A stretch of 45,592 nt of DNA from Bifidobacterium breve (lineage in GTDB: Bacteria > Actinomycetota > Thermoleophilia > Solirubrobacterales > Solirubrobacteraceae). Positions 1 through 7,840 of the stretch are shown here, in pieces. Below the pieces are notes generated by a model. It saw only the letters and a list, made by a program, of their open reading frames with translations, had not been told where the DNA came from and made no database searches. The position numbers and the translations under genes are program-made. Positions within the stretch are counted from its first letter, which is position 1. Every line of letters starts with the position of its first letter. The DNA is taken from NCBI GenBank assembly GCA_945901565.1, contig CAMDLG010000003.1, positions 1 to 45,592 of the forward strand, given 5' to 3'.

Positions 1-551
1 AGGAGGTCGGCGATGCGCGAATTCTGCTGCTCCACGGTGGCGTCAACGGGCATCGGCTCTAGCCCCTCTAGGGCCTCTGTCACGGCGCTTGCCATGTCGG
101 CCATCACCGTCAGGATCGTTCCCTCTATCGGCTCTCTGACCGACGCGTAGGCGCGCTCTGCTGCGCGCTGCATAGCGAGCGCTATCAGGACCGGATCGAC
201 GAGCACTCCTGGCCGCGAAATTAGCTCTTCGGCGGCGCCACGAATCAGCTGAGAGAGGATCACGCCACTGTTGCCACGCGCACTAAGCAGTGCGGCCCGC
301 GCGACGAGATCAACGATCTCGTCGCGGCCGATCTCGTCGAGCGGCCGCTCTCCGGCCTCTTCCGCGAGCCGATCGAGCTCAGCGAGGCAACCCTCGATCG
401 TCAGCACCATGTTGTCGCCGGTGTCGCCGTCGGCGACAGGAAAGACGTTTAAGTCGTTGATCTCACTGCGGCGTTCCTCCAGCGCAACCAGCGAACCGCC
501 GAGGATCTCGCGGAACCGGACCAGACTGGAACTTGAATTCGATTGCGGCAC
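1..551 (-). CDS. DhaL/DAK-domain kinase, FakA-like (3' part outside window)
   Basis: The ORF track misses this gene because it runs off the left edge. I translated the minus strand directly. The N-terminal part carries the motif NVFPVADGDTGDNM, the Mg-ATP binding D-x-D-x-G-x-N signature of DhaL domains, followed by SARGNSGVILSQ. Both are typical of the DAK-phosphatase/FakA family, which in Firmicutes phosphorylates fatty acids bound to FakB. About 183 residues are present and the full protein would normally exceed 500. The chosen start is GTG at 551, 13 nt after the rpmB stop; no strong Shine-Dalgarno (SD) is visible, and TAGGCT lies 10 nt upstream. Location next to rpmB is common for this family in Gram-positive genomes. 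Family assignment is confident. The substrate is inferred, since no FakB partner is in the window. Confidence 0.85.
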   Translation of the reverse strand, partial: MPQSNSSSSLVRFREILGGSLVALEERRSEINDLNVFPVADGDTGDNMVLTIEGCLAELDRLAEEAGERPLDEIGRDEIVDLVARAALLSARGNSGVILSQLIRGAAEELISRPGVLVDPVLIALAMQRAAERAYASVREPIEGTILTVMADMASAVTEALEGLEPMPVDATVEQQNSRIADL

Positions 552-564
552 GTCGCCGCGGAGC

Positions 565-756
565 CTAAAGGGCCTTCTGGACCTTGTCAGCCTTCAGGCA
601 GCGCGTGCAGACGTATTCGCGGCGTGGACTGCCATCAACGAGGATCCGAACCTTTTGCAGGTTGGGATTGAAGCGTCGGCGGGTTGCGACCATCGAGTGA
701 CTTCGGCTGTTGCCGAAGGCAGGTCCTTTACCGCAGCTGTGACAAAGCTTGGCCAT
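565..756 (-). CDS. rpmB: 50S ribosomal protein L28
   Basis: 63 residues with the bacterial L28 core (HSCGKGPAFGNSRSHS near the N-terminus, RRFNPNLQKVRI in the middle). Two CxxC pairs, C5/C8 and C50/C53, make it a zinc-binding (C+) L28 paralogue. It is a structural protein of the large ribosomal subunit. It sits 20 bp after a small hypothetical gene and 13 bp before the FakA-like gene on the same strand, so the three may be cotranscribed. No SD is visible before ATG 756. A TACACT hexamer ends 10 nt upstream, so it may have its own short-leader promoter. Confidence 0.97.
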   Translation of the reverse strand: MAKLCHSCGKGPAFGNSRSHSMVATRRRFNPNLQKVRILVDGSPRREYVCTRCLKADKVQKAL

Positions 757-766
757 CGAGTGAGGC

Positions 767-772
767 AGTGTA
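767..772 (-). promoter_or_regulatory. possible -10 box upstream of rpmB
   Basis: TACACT on the minus strand fits TANNNT and ends 10 nt before the rpmB ATG, which would give a very short or no 5' leader. No convincing -35 element was found 16-18 bp upstream. This spacing is looser than in the better leaderless cases in this window. Confidence 0.25.
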
Positions 773-776
773 GCGA

Positions 777-1103
777 TCAGCGACGCGGTCGCGGATCGCG
801 CTGCGGCGCCGGTTGGCGCTGGGGTAGCTGGCGTGACCTCGCCGGGGGCTTGTTTTCTAGCCCGCCAGGTCCTCGTAGGCGACGCGAACTAGCGCCAGCA
901 TCGGGGAGTGGCAGTCCGCCGCCGCGTGTTGGATCGCTTGGAGGCTCGCGCCTACCGTCATCATGGTCGTCGTCGTCCTGCCACCAATCGCGACCATCCT
1001 GGGGGCGCGCGCCGCCAAGACGAACGAGCATCGTCAGCAAGATTACGACCGCACCGACGTGCGAAAGGGCGCTGATTAGAAAGGCGATCTGCTGACCGGT
1101 CAT
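777..1103 (-). CDS. hypothetical protein with one N-terminal membrane helix and acidic, Pro/Arg-rich tail
   Basis: 108 residues that I do not recognise as any family. Residues about 6-27 form one hydrophobic helix (IAFLISALSHVGAVVILLTML). They are followed by a Trp-containing acidic run (WWQDDDDHDDG, about residues 40-50) and then a Pro/Gly/Arg-rich tail that is probably disordered. The ATG at 1103 has a TANNNT hexamer 9 nt upstream and a weak TCAGG next to it. It sits between ribH (stop 1139) and rpmB (start 756). The hydrophobic N-terminus and helix-then-charged-tail architecture argue for a real small membrane protein. The low-complexity tail is less certain and could vary freely between strains. 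No function is assigned. Confidence 0.6.
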   Translation of the reverse strand: MTGQQIAFLISALSHVGAVVILLTMLVRLGGARPQDGRDWWQDDDDHDDGRREPPSDPTRGGGLPLPDAGASSRRLRGPGGLENKPPARSRQLPQRQPAPQRDPRPRR

Positions 1104-1112
1104 CCTGACGAC

Positions 1113-1118
1113 AGCCTA
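1113..1118 (-). promoter_or_regulatory. possible leaderless -10 box for the small membrane protein gene
   Basis: TAGGCT on the minus strand is separated by 9 nt from the ATG at 1103. The spacing agrees with a leaderless transcript as described in other Actinomycetota. No -35 element is evident. Confidence 0.35.
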
Positions 1119-1138
1119 GCGCTGGGTGAGCGATACCG

Positions 1139-1582
1139 CTAGGCGCCGGAGAGGTCGTCTAGCTGCTTATTGACCCGCGCCAGCGCAATTACCGCTTCAG
1201 CTGCGTTGCGTCCACTGTCACGAGTTCCTCCGCCGGATCGTTCGAGCGCTTGCTCCATTGTCTCGACCGTGAGAACACCGAAGGAGCACGGCACTCCTGT
1301 CTCGAGCGCAACTGCGCCGATACCGCGTGCGCTCTCTGCGCAGACATAGTCGTAGTGGTCGGTTTCGCCGCGAATCACGGCGCCCAGGCAGATCACACCT
1401 GCGTACAAGCCCGTCTCGGCGCACAACTTTGCCGCCAAAGGCAGCTCAAATGCGCCCGGTACCTCGAAGCACTGCGCCGCGTCGAACCCTTCATCCGCTA
1501 GCGCTGCCTGCGCACCTGCCGTCAGCCTCTCTGCCAGATCGCTATAGAACTGCGCGCAGACGATCGCGAATTGATCAGCCAT
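1139..1582 (-). CDS. ribH: 6,7-dimethyl-8-ribityllumazine synthase
   Basis: 147 residues, normal for RibH. The protein condenses 5-amino-6-ribitylamino-uracil with 3,4-dihydroxy-2-butanone-4-phosphate to lumazine, the penultimate step of riboflavin synthesis, usually as a 60-mer or pentamer. Visible motifs are VPGAFELP (about residues 41-48), GAVIRGETDHYDYV (about 67-80, including the catalytic His and the phosphate-binding region) and FGVLT. It is the last gene of ribD-ribE-ribBA-ribH. Its ATG lies inside the end of ribBA (8-nt overlap), pointing to translational coupling. The C-terminal stretch GGGTRDSGRNAAEA replaces the more common R-x-G-x-x-x-N-K-G-x-E pattern but keeps its character. 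Confidence 0.96.
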   Translation of the reverse strand: MADQFAIVCAQFYSDLAERLTAGAQAALADEGFDAAQCFEVPGAFELPLAAKLCAETGLYAGVICLGAVIRGETDHYDYVCAESARGIGAVALETGVPCSFGVLTVETMEQALERSGGGTRDSGRNAAEAVIALARVNKQLDDLSGA

Positions 1583-2864
1583 CGTCGGAGCTGTCCCTCT
1601 CGCGCTCGGCGTGAATCATCTCCTGATCAAGATTGAGGCCTTGGTGGTGCAGAGTGTGGCCCATGCGACGTCTCTTGGTCTCGAGGTATGCGACGTTGTG
1701 CTCGTTGGCGCTCTCTTCTATCGGGATCTGCTCCGAGACCGAAAGGCCATAGCCCTCAAGACCGTGAATCTTCTTCGGGTTGTTGGTCAAAATGCGGATT
1801 GAACTGAGCCCAAGGTCGACGAGAATTTGAGCACCGATTCCATAGTCGCGGAGGTCTGCGGGTAAGCCGAGCTGGAGGTTGGCATCGACCGTGTCGTAAC
1901 CCTCCTCCTGCAGCTTGTAGGCGCGTAGCTTGTTGAGGAGGCCGATCCCGCGACCCTCCTGAGCGAGGTATAGAAGGACGCCCTGTCCCTCGGCCTCAAT
2001 CATCGCGAGTGCTGACTCCAACTGCTCTCCGCAGTCGCAGCGCAGCGAATGGAAGACATCCCCTGTGAGGCACTCGGAATGGACCCGGACGACTACATCC
2101 GAGGCCCCGTCGACTTCGCCCTTGACGAGTGCGACGTGGTGCTTGTCATCGACCAGCGAGCGGTAGCCAACGACCGTGAAGTCGCCGAAGGCGGTCGGCA
2201 TCGTCGTCGAGACGACGCGCTCGACGAGCTTATCGTTCTTGCGGCGGTAGGCGATCAGATCAGCGATCGTCAACATCTTCAGTTCGTGCAGTTCGCAGTA
2301 AGCCTTCAGATCATCGACGCGGGCCATCGAACCGTCGTCGTTCATGATCTCGCAGATAACTCCCGACGGTGTGCAGCCGGCGAGGCGGGCCAAATCGACG
2401 CTCGCTTCGGTGTGGCCGGTGCGCTCTAGGACGCCTCCCGGCTTAGCCTTCAGCGGGTTTACGTGGCCGCCCTTAACGATCGCTTCAGGGCCATTCTCGG
2501 GATCGCTTGCAACGCGAATTGTTTGAGCCCTGTCGGCCGCGCTAATTCCCGTCGTAACGCCCTCGCGTGCCTCGATCGTGACCGTGAATGGAGTCTCATA
2601 CGGCGTCTCGTTCTTGGCTGTCATCAACTCAAGGTCTAGCTCTGCGCAGCGCTCAGGAGTCAAGGCGAGGCAGATCCAACCGCGCGCAAATTTAGCCATG
2701 AAGTTGATCGCCTCTGGCGTTACGTGCTCGGCGGCCATAACCAAGTCGCCTTCGTTTTCGCGGTCCTCGTCATCGACTACGACGATCATCTTGCCCGCAG
2801 CAATTTCGGCCAGAGCCTCATCAACCGTCGCGAAGCGATATTCGGTATCTGCTGGGTTACTCAC
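1575..2864 (-). CDS. ribBA: bifunctional 3,4-dihydroxy-2-butanone-4-phosphate synthase / GTP cyclohydrolase II
   Basis: 429 residues. The N-terminal half (about 1-205) is the RibB domain: DDEDRENEGD is the metal/phosphate-binding acidic motif, and GVTTGISAADRAQTI and HTEASVDLARLAG are also present. The C-terminal half (about 210-405) is RibA: HSECLTGDVFHSLRCDCGEQ carries the zinc cysteines, and QEGRGIGL and the Asp/Tyr region DLRDYGIGAQIL follow. Together they make both branch precursors of riboflavin. The ORF track starts 17 residues too early. GTG at 2864 overlaps the ribE stop (GTGAGTAA) and begins where homology is expected, so I use it. Both active sites look intact. Confidence 0.95.
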   Translation of the reverse strand: MSNPADTEYRFATVDEALAEIAAGKMIVVVDDEDRENEGDLVMAAEHVTPEAINFMAKFARGWICLALTPERCAELDLELMTAKNETPYETPFTVTIEAREGVTTGISAADRAQTIRVASDPENGPEAIVKGGHVNPLKAKPGGVLERTGHTEASVDLARLAGCTPSGVICEIMNDDGSMARVDDLKAYCELHELKMLTIADLIAYRRKNDKLVERVVSTTMPTAFGDFTVVGYRSLVDDKHHVALVKGEVDGASDVVVRVHSECLTGDVFHSLRCDCGEQLESALAMIEAEGQGVLLYLAQEGRGIGLLNKLRAYKLQEEGYDTVDANLQLGLPADLRDYGIGAQILVDLGLSSIRILTNNPKKIHGLEGYGLSVSEQIPIEESANEHNVAYLETKRRRMGHTLHHQGLNLDQEMIHAERERDSSDDG

Positions 2865-3450
2865 TTGGCTTCTCAACCAGCCTCTCGACGTACTTAGCGA
2901 CAATGTCGACCTCAATGTTAAGGATCGTGCCCAGTTCGGCGAGCGCGAGGTTAGTGCGCTGCAACGTTTCGGGAATCAACCAAAGCTCAAATCCGTTCTC
3001 GTTAACGATCGAAACCGTCAGCGAGACACCATCTACGGCAACCGATCCCTTCTCGACGACGTACCTCAGCAGTTCGCCGGGGACACTGAGGCTGAGGACT
3101 CGCGCGATGCCTTCGTCGCGTATAGCTTCGACGCGCGCAACACCATCAACGTGGCCCTGGACAATGTGCCCGCCGAGGTGCGCGTTGGCGCGAAGCGGAA
3201 GTTCGAGATTGACGGCCGAGCCAGCGTCGGCGGCCCCTAGCGAGGTGCGGCTGAGGGTCTCGTTCATCGCGTCGGCGCTGAAGCTGTCGCCATCGATCGT
3301 CGTCGCCGTTAAACAGACGCCGTTGACAGCGACCGAGTCGCCCTCGCTCAGGTCGCCCGCCAACTTCGTGCGGATCGTGAAGCGGGCACCATGATCATCG
3401 CGCGCAACCGCGACAATTTCGCCCAGATCTTCTACTAAGCCGGTAAACAT
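2857..3450 (-). CDS. ribE: riboflavin synthase, alpha chain
   Basis: 197 residues with two tandem lumazine-binding repeats. Repeat one starts MFTGLVEDLGEI and contains VNGVCLTAT. Repeat two starts near GHIVQGHVDG and contains VDGVSLTVS. The enzyme dismutates two lumazines to riboflavin and a pyrimidine that is recycled, normally as a homotrimer. It starts 3 nt after the ribD stop and overlaps the start of ribBA, so the operon is tightly coupled. Length and both repeats are complete. Some annotations use ribC for this gene. Confidence 0.95.
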   Translation of the reverse strand: MFTGLVEDLGEIVAVARDDHGARFTIRTKLAGDLSEGDSVAVNGVCLTATTIDGDSFSADAMNETLSRTSLGAADAGSAVNLELPLRANAHLGGHIVQGHVDGVARVEAIRDEGIARVLSLSVPGELLRYVVEKGSVAVDGVSLTVSIVNENGFELWLIPETLQRTNLALAELGTILNIEVDIVAKYVERLVEKPSE

Positions 3451-3453
3451 CGT

Positions 3454-4584
3454 TCACCACTCTCGCAGCCGTGCGCTGAGCAACACGTCGTCTGCAACCA
3501 GCTCGGTCGTAAGCGAGACCGCCCTAGTTGCTTCCGCGATCGCCGAGGCACCCATTCCTTCGATCGGATCGCGTGCGCTGGCGCCGCCGATCACGAGCGG
3601 GGCGACGAAGAGACGAAGCTCGTCAATTTCACCTGCATCGAAGAATGCGCCAGCGAGATGCGGCCCGCCCTCCAGCAGCATTGAGGTAACCGGCCGATCG
3701 AGAGCTCCTAGCTGCGCGAGCGCGTCGCTGACGCGAAGCGGCTCATTCTCGCCGCTGACAGAGAGCACATGCGCGCCAGCGGTTTCAAGCGCTTCGACGG
3801 CGCTTCGCGGTGCGGCCCGCGAGACGATCACGATCAGCTCGACCTCCGGCGCCTGCTCAACCAGCTGTGAGTCAAGTGGTAGCCGTGCTTCAGAGTCAAA
3901 GACAATTCGGCGCGGCTGCCGCTGCGAACCTGGCAGCCTGACAGTTAGCTGCGGATCATCAGCGATCGCCGTGCCGATGCCGACCGCCACTGCATCAACC
4001 TCGGAACGCCATTGGTGGACCTTCTCGCGACTGCTGGCATCGGAAATCCACTGCGAGTCACCTTCACGCGTGGCCACCTTGCCGTCGAGGCTCATCGCCG
4101 ACTTGAAGAGCACCCAAGGCTTGCCGCTGCGAGCGTGCTTGCGAAAGCCCTGATTCTCGAGCCGCGCAGCCTCCGCGAGATCACCGGCGGCGACCTGCAC
4201 ATCAACTCCCTCATCGCGAAGGATCCCAAGCCCGCGGCCGTTGGCCTTGTCGCTCGGGTCGTCGCTAGCTACAACGACGCGGCTGATGCCCGCCGCGAGG
4301 ATTGCGTCGGTGCAGGGCGGCTGCTGGCCCTGATGGCAACAGGGTTCAAGAGAGAGGTAGAGCGTTGCTCCGCGCAAGTCGTCCGGGTCACACGCCGCAA
4401 TCGCGTTTAGCTCCGCGTGCGCCTCCCCATAGCGTTGATGCCAGCCTTCACCGAGCAGCTCGCCGCCCTTCACGATCACGGCGCCGACCTGCGGGTTTGG
4501 GCTCACGTCGCCTAGCCCATTTCTGCCGAGCTCGATCGCTCGGCGCAGATACTCCTGATCGACTGTTGAAAGCTGTTCATCCAT
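3454..4584 (-). CDS. ribD: bifunctional diaminohydroxyphosphoribosylaminopyrimidine deaminase / reductase
   Basis: 376 residues. The N-terminal deaminase domain (about 1-145) has the zinc site HAE and PCCHQGQQPPC, the cytidine-deaminase-like fold. The C-terminal reductase domain (about 150-376) has the DHFR-like start KPWVLFKSAMSLDGK and the GGPHLAGAFF segment. It performs steps two and three of riboflavin synthesis. The ORF track begins at a TTG. I choose ATG 4584 one codon later because a TATCCT box lies exactly 8 nt upstream. First gene of the rib operon. No FMN riboswitch is possible in the 33-bp gap to the preceding gene. Confidence 0.95.
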   Translation of the reverse strand: MDEQLSTVDQEYLRRAIELGRNGLGDVSPNPQVGAVIVKGGELLGEGWHQRYGEAHAELNAIAACDPDDLRGATLYLSLEPCCHQGQQPPCTDAILAAGISRVVVASDDPSDKANGRGLGILRDEGVDVQVAAGDLAEAARLENQGFRKHARSGKPWVLFKSAMSLDGKVATREGDSQWISDASSREKVHQWRSEVDAVAVGIGTAIADDPQLTVRLPGSQRQPRRIVFDSEARLPLDSQLVEQAPEVELIVIVSRAAPRSAVEALETAGAHVLSVSGENEPLRVSDALAQLGALDRPVTSMLLEGGPHLAGAFFDAGEIDELRLFVAPLVIGGASARDPIEGMGASAIAEATRAVSLTTELVADDVLLSARLREW

Positions 4585-4592
4585 CAAGGCTG

Positions 4593-4598
4593 AGGATA
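4593..4598 (-). promoter_or_regulatory. probable -10 box of the rib operon (leaderless)
   Basis: TATCCT on the minus strand ends 8 nt before ribD ATG 4584, within the 33-bp gap after the upstream glycosyltransferase gene. A transcript from here would be leaderless, which leaves no space for a riboswitch leader. Confidence 0.45.
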
Positions 4599-4617
4599 GG
4601 CACAGGGCGGCCGCGCG

Positions 4618-6081
4618 CTAGCTGCAACGCCCATATACCGCGTAAAGCTCGTTTGATGCGATCGGCTGGTAACCATCGGGAGGAAGATTGCGCAGCGCAT
4701 CCTCAGAGGTCGGGTGCTCTGGATCAAGGCCACCGCGAAGGAAGACGGAGCGCCCTGCCGCAAGCAGAACAATCCCATTCTTAACGTTCGCCGAGGACGC
4801 TAGGTCGCTGCGCGCGAGGACGCGATCGGCGGGTAGGTCCATGATCCAGCGCACGCTTGGAATCAGGCGGTGGTTGCTCGTCAACACGGGACCACACTTT
4901 GCCGCCGCACGGACATCTGGACGGTCGAGCAGGCTGGTCAGCGCGGGGACAGAATCACCGCGGAAGCGCAGCTCCGAAACAAGCCTTCCTACGTCGACGC
5001 GCAGCGCCGTCCAGACGATGATGAAGACGATCCCGATTCCCGAAGCCGTTGCCCATCCAGTCCTCAGCCCACCCTTGTTGAGCAGAGTGAAACCAGCCGC
5101 AGAGAATGCCGCGAAAAGCATCAGAATCACGACTGGGAGCAGCAGGTAGCGGTTGATCACCGAGAAACCGCCGAGGCTGAGCAGGAGGAACGTCCCAAGG
5201 CCAATCACGAGCAGTGCCAGCGGGACGCGGCTGCGACGAGGTGCCATCACGGCCGCCAATACTGCTCCGATCACGCCGACAATCAGTACCGGCAGCTTCA
5301 GCAGCTGCTGCATGAACAGCAGAGTCTGTTTAGGGATCTCAGCGATCCCTTTCTGACGGCCTAGCTCTTCGGAGACTGTCGTCGTGTGGTTCTGCGAGAA
5401 GAGCGGGTCGCCGGTGACGATGTAATCGGTCGCAGTCCAGATCAGCGGCGCGCTGGCAACAATTAGTGCGCTGGTAAAGCGCTCCCGCCAGCTCAGCACC
5501 GGGAATAGCCAGAGCCAATAGAGCCCAGCGATAATCCACGCTTCCGGCCTAAGCAGCCCGGCCAGCGTGAGCAGGACGAGCACCGGCGTTCCTCGCCTCG
5601 TCTTAGCTGACTCCATCGACGCGGCCCAGAGCAGCAGCGCCAGATAAGGAATGTCGATGTAGCCGCGTGCAGCGAGGAACGGAAAGTCGAACCTTGTACA
5701 GATGACGACTGCCGCTGCAATTCCAACCAGCTTCGTGAAGGTCTCGCGGCCGAGCCGGTAGAGACCAGCAACCATCACGATGAACGAACCGAGCGTGGCC
5801 AGCAGCATCAGGCGATCGCCGGCGCGGCCAAAGAGCGCAAAGAACGCGCCGAATATGAGGCCTAGCGGATGTTCGGTGGGGGCGCGGTAGGCACCAAACG
5901 AAGGAAGATCGCCATGCAGAAGCTCGCGTCCCCAGAGCAGCGAGTAAGTCGCGTCGTAACTGGTGTAACTGGGGAAGGTGAAAGTCCCGACAGCAACGGT
6001 GACCGACAGCAGCACGAGCAGGATCGTCGGCCACGGCAGCGAGGCGACTCGAGCGGTTATCGATGAAGGGGCAGTGGTCAC
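4618..6081 (-). CDS. GT-C-type integral membrane glycosyltransferase (family uncertain)
   Basis: 487 residues with roughly ten hydrophobic helices. The N-terminal helix (about 19-36) is followed by an extracytoplasmic loop with YTSYDATYSLLWGRELLHG, which places an Asp/acidic site after the first helix as in GT-C enzymes. A soluble C-terminal segment (about 390-487) ends YAVYGRCS. Such proteins use polyprenyl-phosphate sugars to glycosylate lipids, glycans or proteins outside the membrane. The neighbouring divergent operon encodes a GT2 enzyme, a methyltransferase and a flippase, so a shared surface-glycan role is likely. The start is GTG 6081; an AGGAG lies 17 nt upstream, too far to be a good SD. 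I cannot name the sugar or acceptor. Confidence 0.75.
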   Translation of the reverse strand: MTTAPSSITARVASLPWPTILLVLLSVTVAVGTFTFPSYTSYDATYSLLWGRELLHGDLPSFGAYRAPTEHPLGLIFGAFFALFGRAGDRLMLLATLGSFIVMVAGLYRLGRETFTKLVGIAAAVVICTRFDFPFLAARGYIDIPYLALLLWAASMESAKTRRGTPVLVLLTLAGLLRPEAWIIAGLYWLWLFPVLSWRERFTSALIVASAPLIWTATDYIVTGDPLFSQNHTTTVSEELGRQKGIAEIPKQTLLFMQQLLKLPVLIVGVIGAVLAAVMAPRRSRVPLALLVIGLGTFLLLSLGGFSVINRYLLLPVVILMLFAAFSAAGFTLLNKGGLRTGWATASGIGIVFIIVWTALRVDVGRLVSELRFRGDSVPALTSLLDRPDVRAAAKCGPVLTSNHRLIPSVRWIMDLPADRVLARSDLASSANVKNGIVLLAAGRSVFLRGGLDPEHPTSEDALRNLPPDGYQPIASNELYAVYGRCS

Positions 6082-6125
6082 GTTGATCGCAGCGCGGACT
6101 CCTAGGGGTCATCCGGCCGCACCGG

Positions 6126-6131
6126 ATACTA
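6126..6131 (-). promoter_or_regulatory. candidate -10 box for the membrane glycosyltransferase
   Basis: TAGTAT on the minus strand, the same hexamer as the proposed mraZ -10, about 45 nt before GTG 6081 in the divergent intergenic region. The best -35 at 17 bp (TGCTGA) is weak. Confidence 0.3.
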
Positions 6132-6194
6132 CGGGTCGGCCTTGCGGATCAGCAGTAATGGTTGCGCCGTTTCATCGCTGCACCCCGTGACGCG

Positions 6195-6200
6195 TACGAT
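6195..6200 (+). promoter_or_regulatory. candidate leaderless -10 box for the GT2 operon
   Basis: TACGAT on the plus strand is 9 nt before ATG 6210. A TTCATC 18 bp upstream is a poor -35. It shares the 128-bp divergent intergenic region with the minus-strand promoter candidate at 6126-6131. Confidence 0.35.
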
Positions 6201-6209
6201 TAGCCGTCG

Positions 6210-7208
6210 ATGAAGCTGATCATTCAAATCCCGTGCCTCAACGAAGAGGAGACCTTGCCAGCGACTCTGGCCGACCTCCCACGCCAGATCGATGGCATCG
6301 ACACGGTCCAGTGGCTGATCATCGATGACGGGTCTAGCGACGCGACCGTTGAGGTAGCGCGTGCCAACGGCGTTGACCACATAGTCAGGCTGACGAACAA
6401 CAAAGGGCTAGCGGCTGGCTTCCAAGCTGGGCTCGATGCGTGCCTGAAGCTTGGCGCCGACGTGATCGTCAATACCGACGCCGACAACCAATACTTCGGC
6501 GGTGACATCGCAAAGCTGGTCGAGCCGATCGTCGCCGGCCGCGCCGACATGGTTGTCGGCGATCGCCAGACAGACACGATCGAGCACTTCTCGCCGCTCA
6601 AGAAGCGGCTGCAGAAATTTGGTTCGTGGGTCGTACGTCAAGCCTCTGAGACTGAGATTCCTGACACCACGTCCGGATTCCGCGCTTACAACCGCGAGGC
6701 GGCGCTGCAGATGGCCGTCGTCTCACGCTTCACTTACACGCTTGAGACGATCATCCAAGCTGGCAAGCTGCTCGTCGCGGTCGAGGATGTACCGATCCGC
6801 ACCAACCCCAAGACTCGTGAGTCACGCCTCTTCCCATCGACGTGGTCATACGTTCGCCGCAACGGCATCTCGATCTTCAGGATCTACTCCCAGTATGAGC
6901 CGATGCGGGTATTCGCGACGGCAGCGATCGTGCTTGTCATCGCCGCATTGATTCCGTTCACGAGATTCTTCGCCGCCTGGGTTCAGGGCGACGGCGCCGG
7001 CCATGTCCAGTCGCTGCTCTTCGGGACGGTGCTCTTCAACGCTGCGGTCGTGATGGGCGCGCTTGCAGTGATCGGTGACCTGCTCCACGCCCAACGGATA
7101 ATGAGCCAGAGGATCTTCGAGCGCGTCCGCCGCGTCGAACTGGAACTCGGTGTGCCCCCCTCCCATTACGAGGCGGGCAGCGGCGAGCGTGAAACGATCC
7201 CACGATGA
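6210..7208 (+). CDS. family 2 glycosyltransferase, DPM1/polyprenyl-phosphate sugar synthase-like
   Basis: 332 residues. A GT-A fold domain occupies about residues 1-225: it opens IIQIPCLNEEETLPATL, and the nucleotide-binding IIDDGSSDAT and the metal-binding TDADNQY are present. Two hydrophobic helices follow (about 237-255 and 270-292). This layout matches enzymes that transfer a sugar from a nucleotide sugar to polyprenyl phosphate. It would then supply the GT-C enzyme encoded divergently, which is inference. It is the first gene of a plus-strand trio. Its TGA overlaps the ATG of the methyltransferase gene (ATGA). Confidence 0.88.
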   Translation: MKLIIQIPCLNEEETLPATLADLPRQIDGIDTVQWLIIDDGSSDATVEVARANGVDHIVRLTNNKGLAAGFQAGLDACLKLGADVIVNTDADNQYFGGDIAKLVEPIVAGRADMVVGDRQTDTIEHFSPLKKRLQKFGSWVVRQASETEIPDTTSGFRAYNREAALQMAVVSRFTYTLETIIQAGKLLVAVEDVPIRTNPKTRESRLFPSTWSYVRRNGISIFRIYSQYEPMRVFATAAIVLVIAALIPFTRFFAAWVQGDGAGHVQSLLFGTVLFNAAVVMGALAVIGDLLHAQRIMSQRIFERVRRVELELGVPPSHYEAGSGERETIPR

Positions 7209-7840
7209 AGACGAAGGTCACCGTAGATAGCGAAGGGACGGTCACCGGCAACACCTACGACAAGTACGGCTCGACAAATCCGGTTGTCCGCCGCCTGATG
7301 GCGAGCTTCCACCGCGATCTCGACGCCTGTTACGCGGTGGCATCGCCAACTTCGATCCTCGACATCGGCTGCGGCGAGGGGATCCTGACGCACGAATGGG
7401 CGGGGCGGCTGGGCATCGGCGGTCGGATCGTCGGCACCGACCTCGACGACCCGCTGCTCCACGCCCAGTGGGAGCACCGCAGGGCGCCAAACTTGGAGTA
7501 CCGCGTGATGAAAGGCGAACGCCTGGAGTTCGCCGACAACGAATTTGACACGGCGACCGCGATCGAGGTGCTCGAGCATGTCGCGGACCCAGAGCTGGTG
7601 CTCTCAGAGATGGCGAGATGCGCGCAACGTTGGCTACTCGTGTCGGTACCGCGGGAGCCTCTGTGGCAGATAACTAACCTTGCGCGCGGCGCATACTGGA
7701 GTGACCTGGGCAACACGCCGGGCCACGTAAACCACTGGTCTAGCCGCTCCTTCCGACGCTTGATTTCTAGTTACGGGACAGTTGTTGAGCTACGCCATCC
7801 ATTCCCCTGGATCATGGCGGTAATCCGTCTCGATGGCTGA
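7205..7840 (+). CDS. class I SAM-dependent methyltransferase
   Basis: 211 residues. Motif I ILDIGCGEG lies at about residues 49-57, the acidic post-motif GTDLDD follows at about 78, and the FDTATAIEVLEHV segment fits motif II. It is therefore a Rossmann-fold methyltransferase of the Methyltransf_11/25 type. The substrate cannot be read from sequence. Because it is coupled to a GT2 gene (4-bp overlap) and a flippase gene (8-bp overlap), methylation of a glycan, lipid-linked sugar or polyprenyl precursor is the best guess. A respiratory quinone methyltransferase is less likely from context. Confidence 0.85.
   Translation: MKTKVTVDSEGTVTGNTYDKYGSTNPVVRRLMASFHRDLDACYAVASPTSILDIGCGEGILTHEWAGRLGIGGRIVGTDLDDPLLHAQWEHRRAPNLEYRVMKGERLEFADNEFDTATAIEVLEHVADPELVLSEMARCAQRWLLVSVPREPLWQITNLARGAYWSDLGNTPGHVNHWSSRSFRRLISSYGTVVELRHPFPWIMAVIRLDG

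Noticed and set aside
271-1095. 274-residue plus-strand ORF
   Set aside because: It covers the antisense of three genes (FakA-like, rpmB and the small protein); its Ser/Arg-rich composition is that of a shadow frame.
2578-3240. 220-residue plus-strand ORF
   Set aside because: It lies antisense to ribBA and ribE, which both have complete family motifs.
4585-4617. FMN riboswitch upstream of ribD
   Set aside because: The gap is 33 bp and a TATCCT box 8 nt before ATG suggests a leaderless start; the about 130-nt aptamer cannot fit unless it lies within the preceding gene.
5603-6112. 169-residue minus-strand ORF MTPRSPRCDQRD...
   Set aside because: Alternative frame of the membrane glycosyltransferase; Arg/His-rich and without hydrophobic helices.
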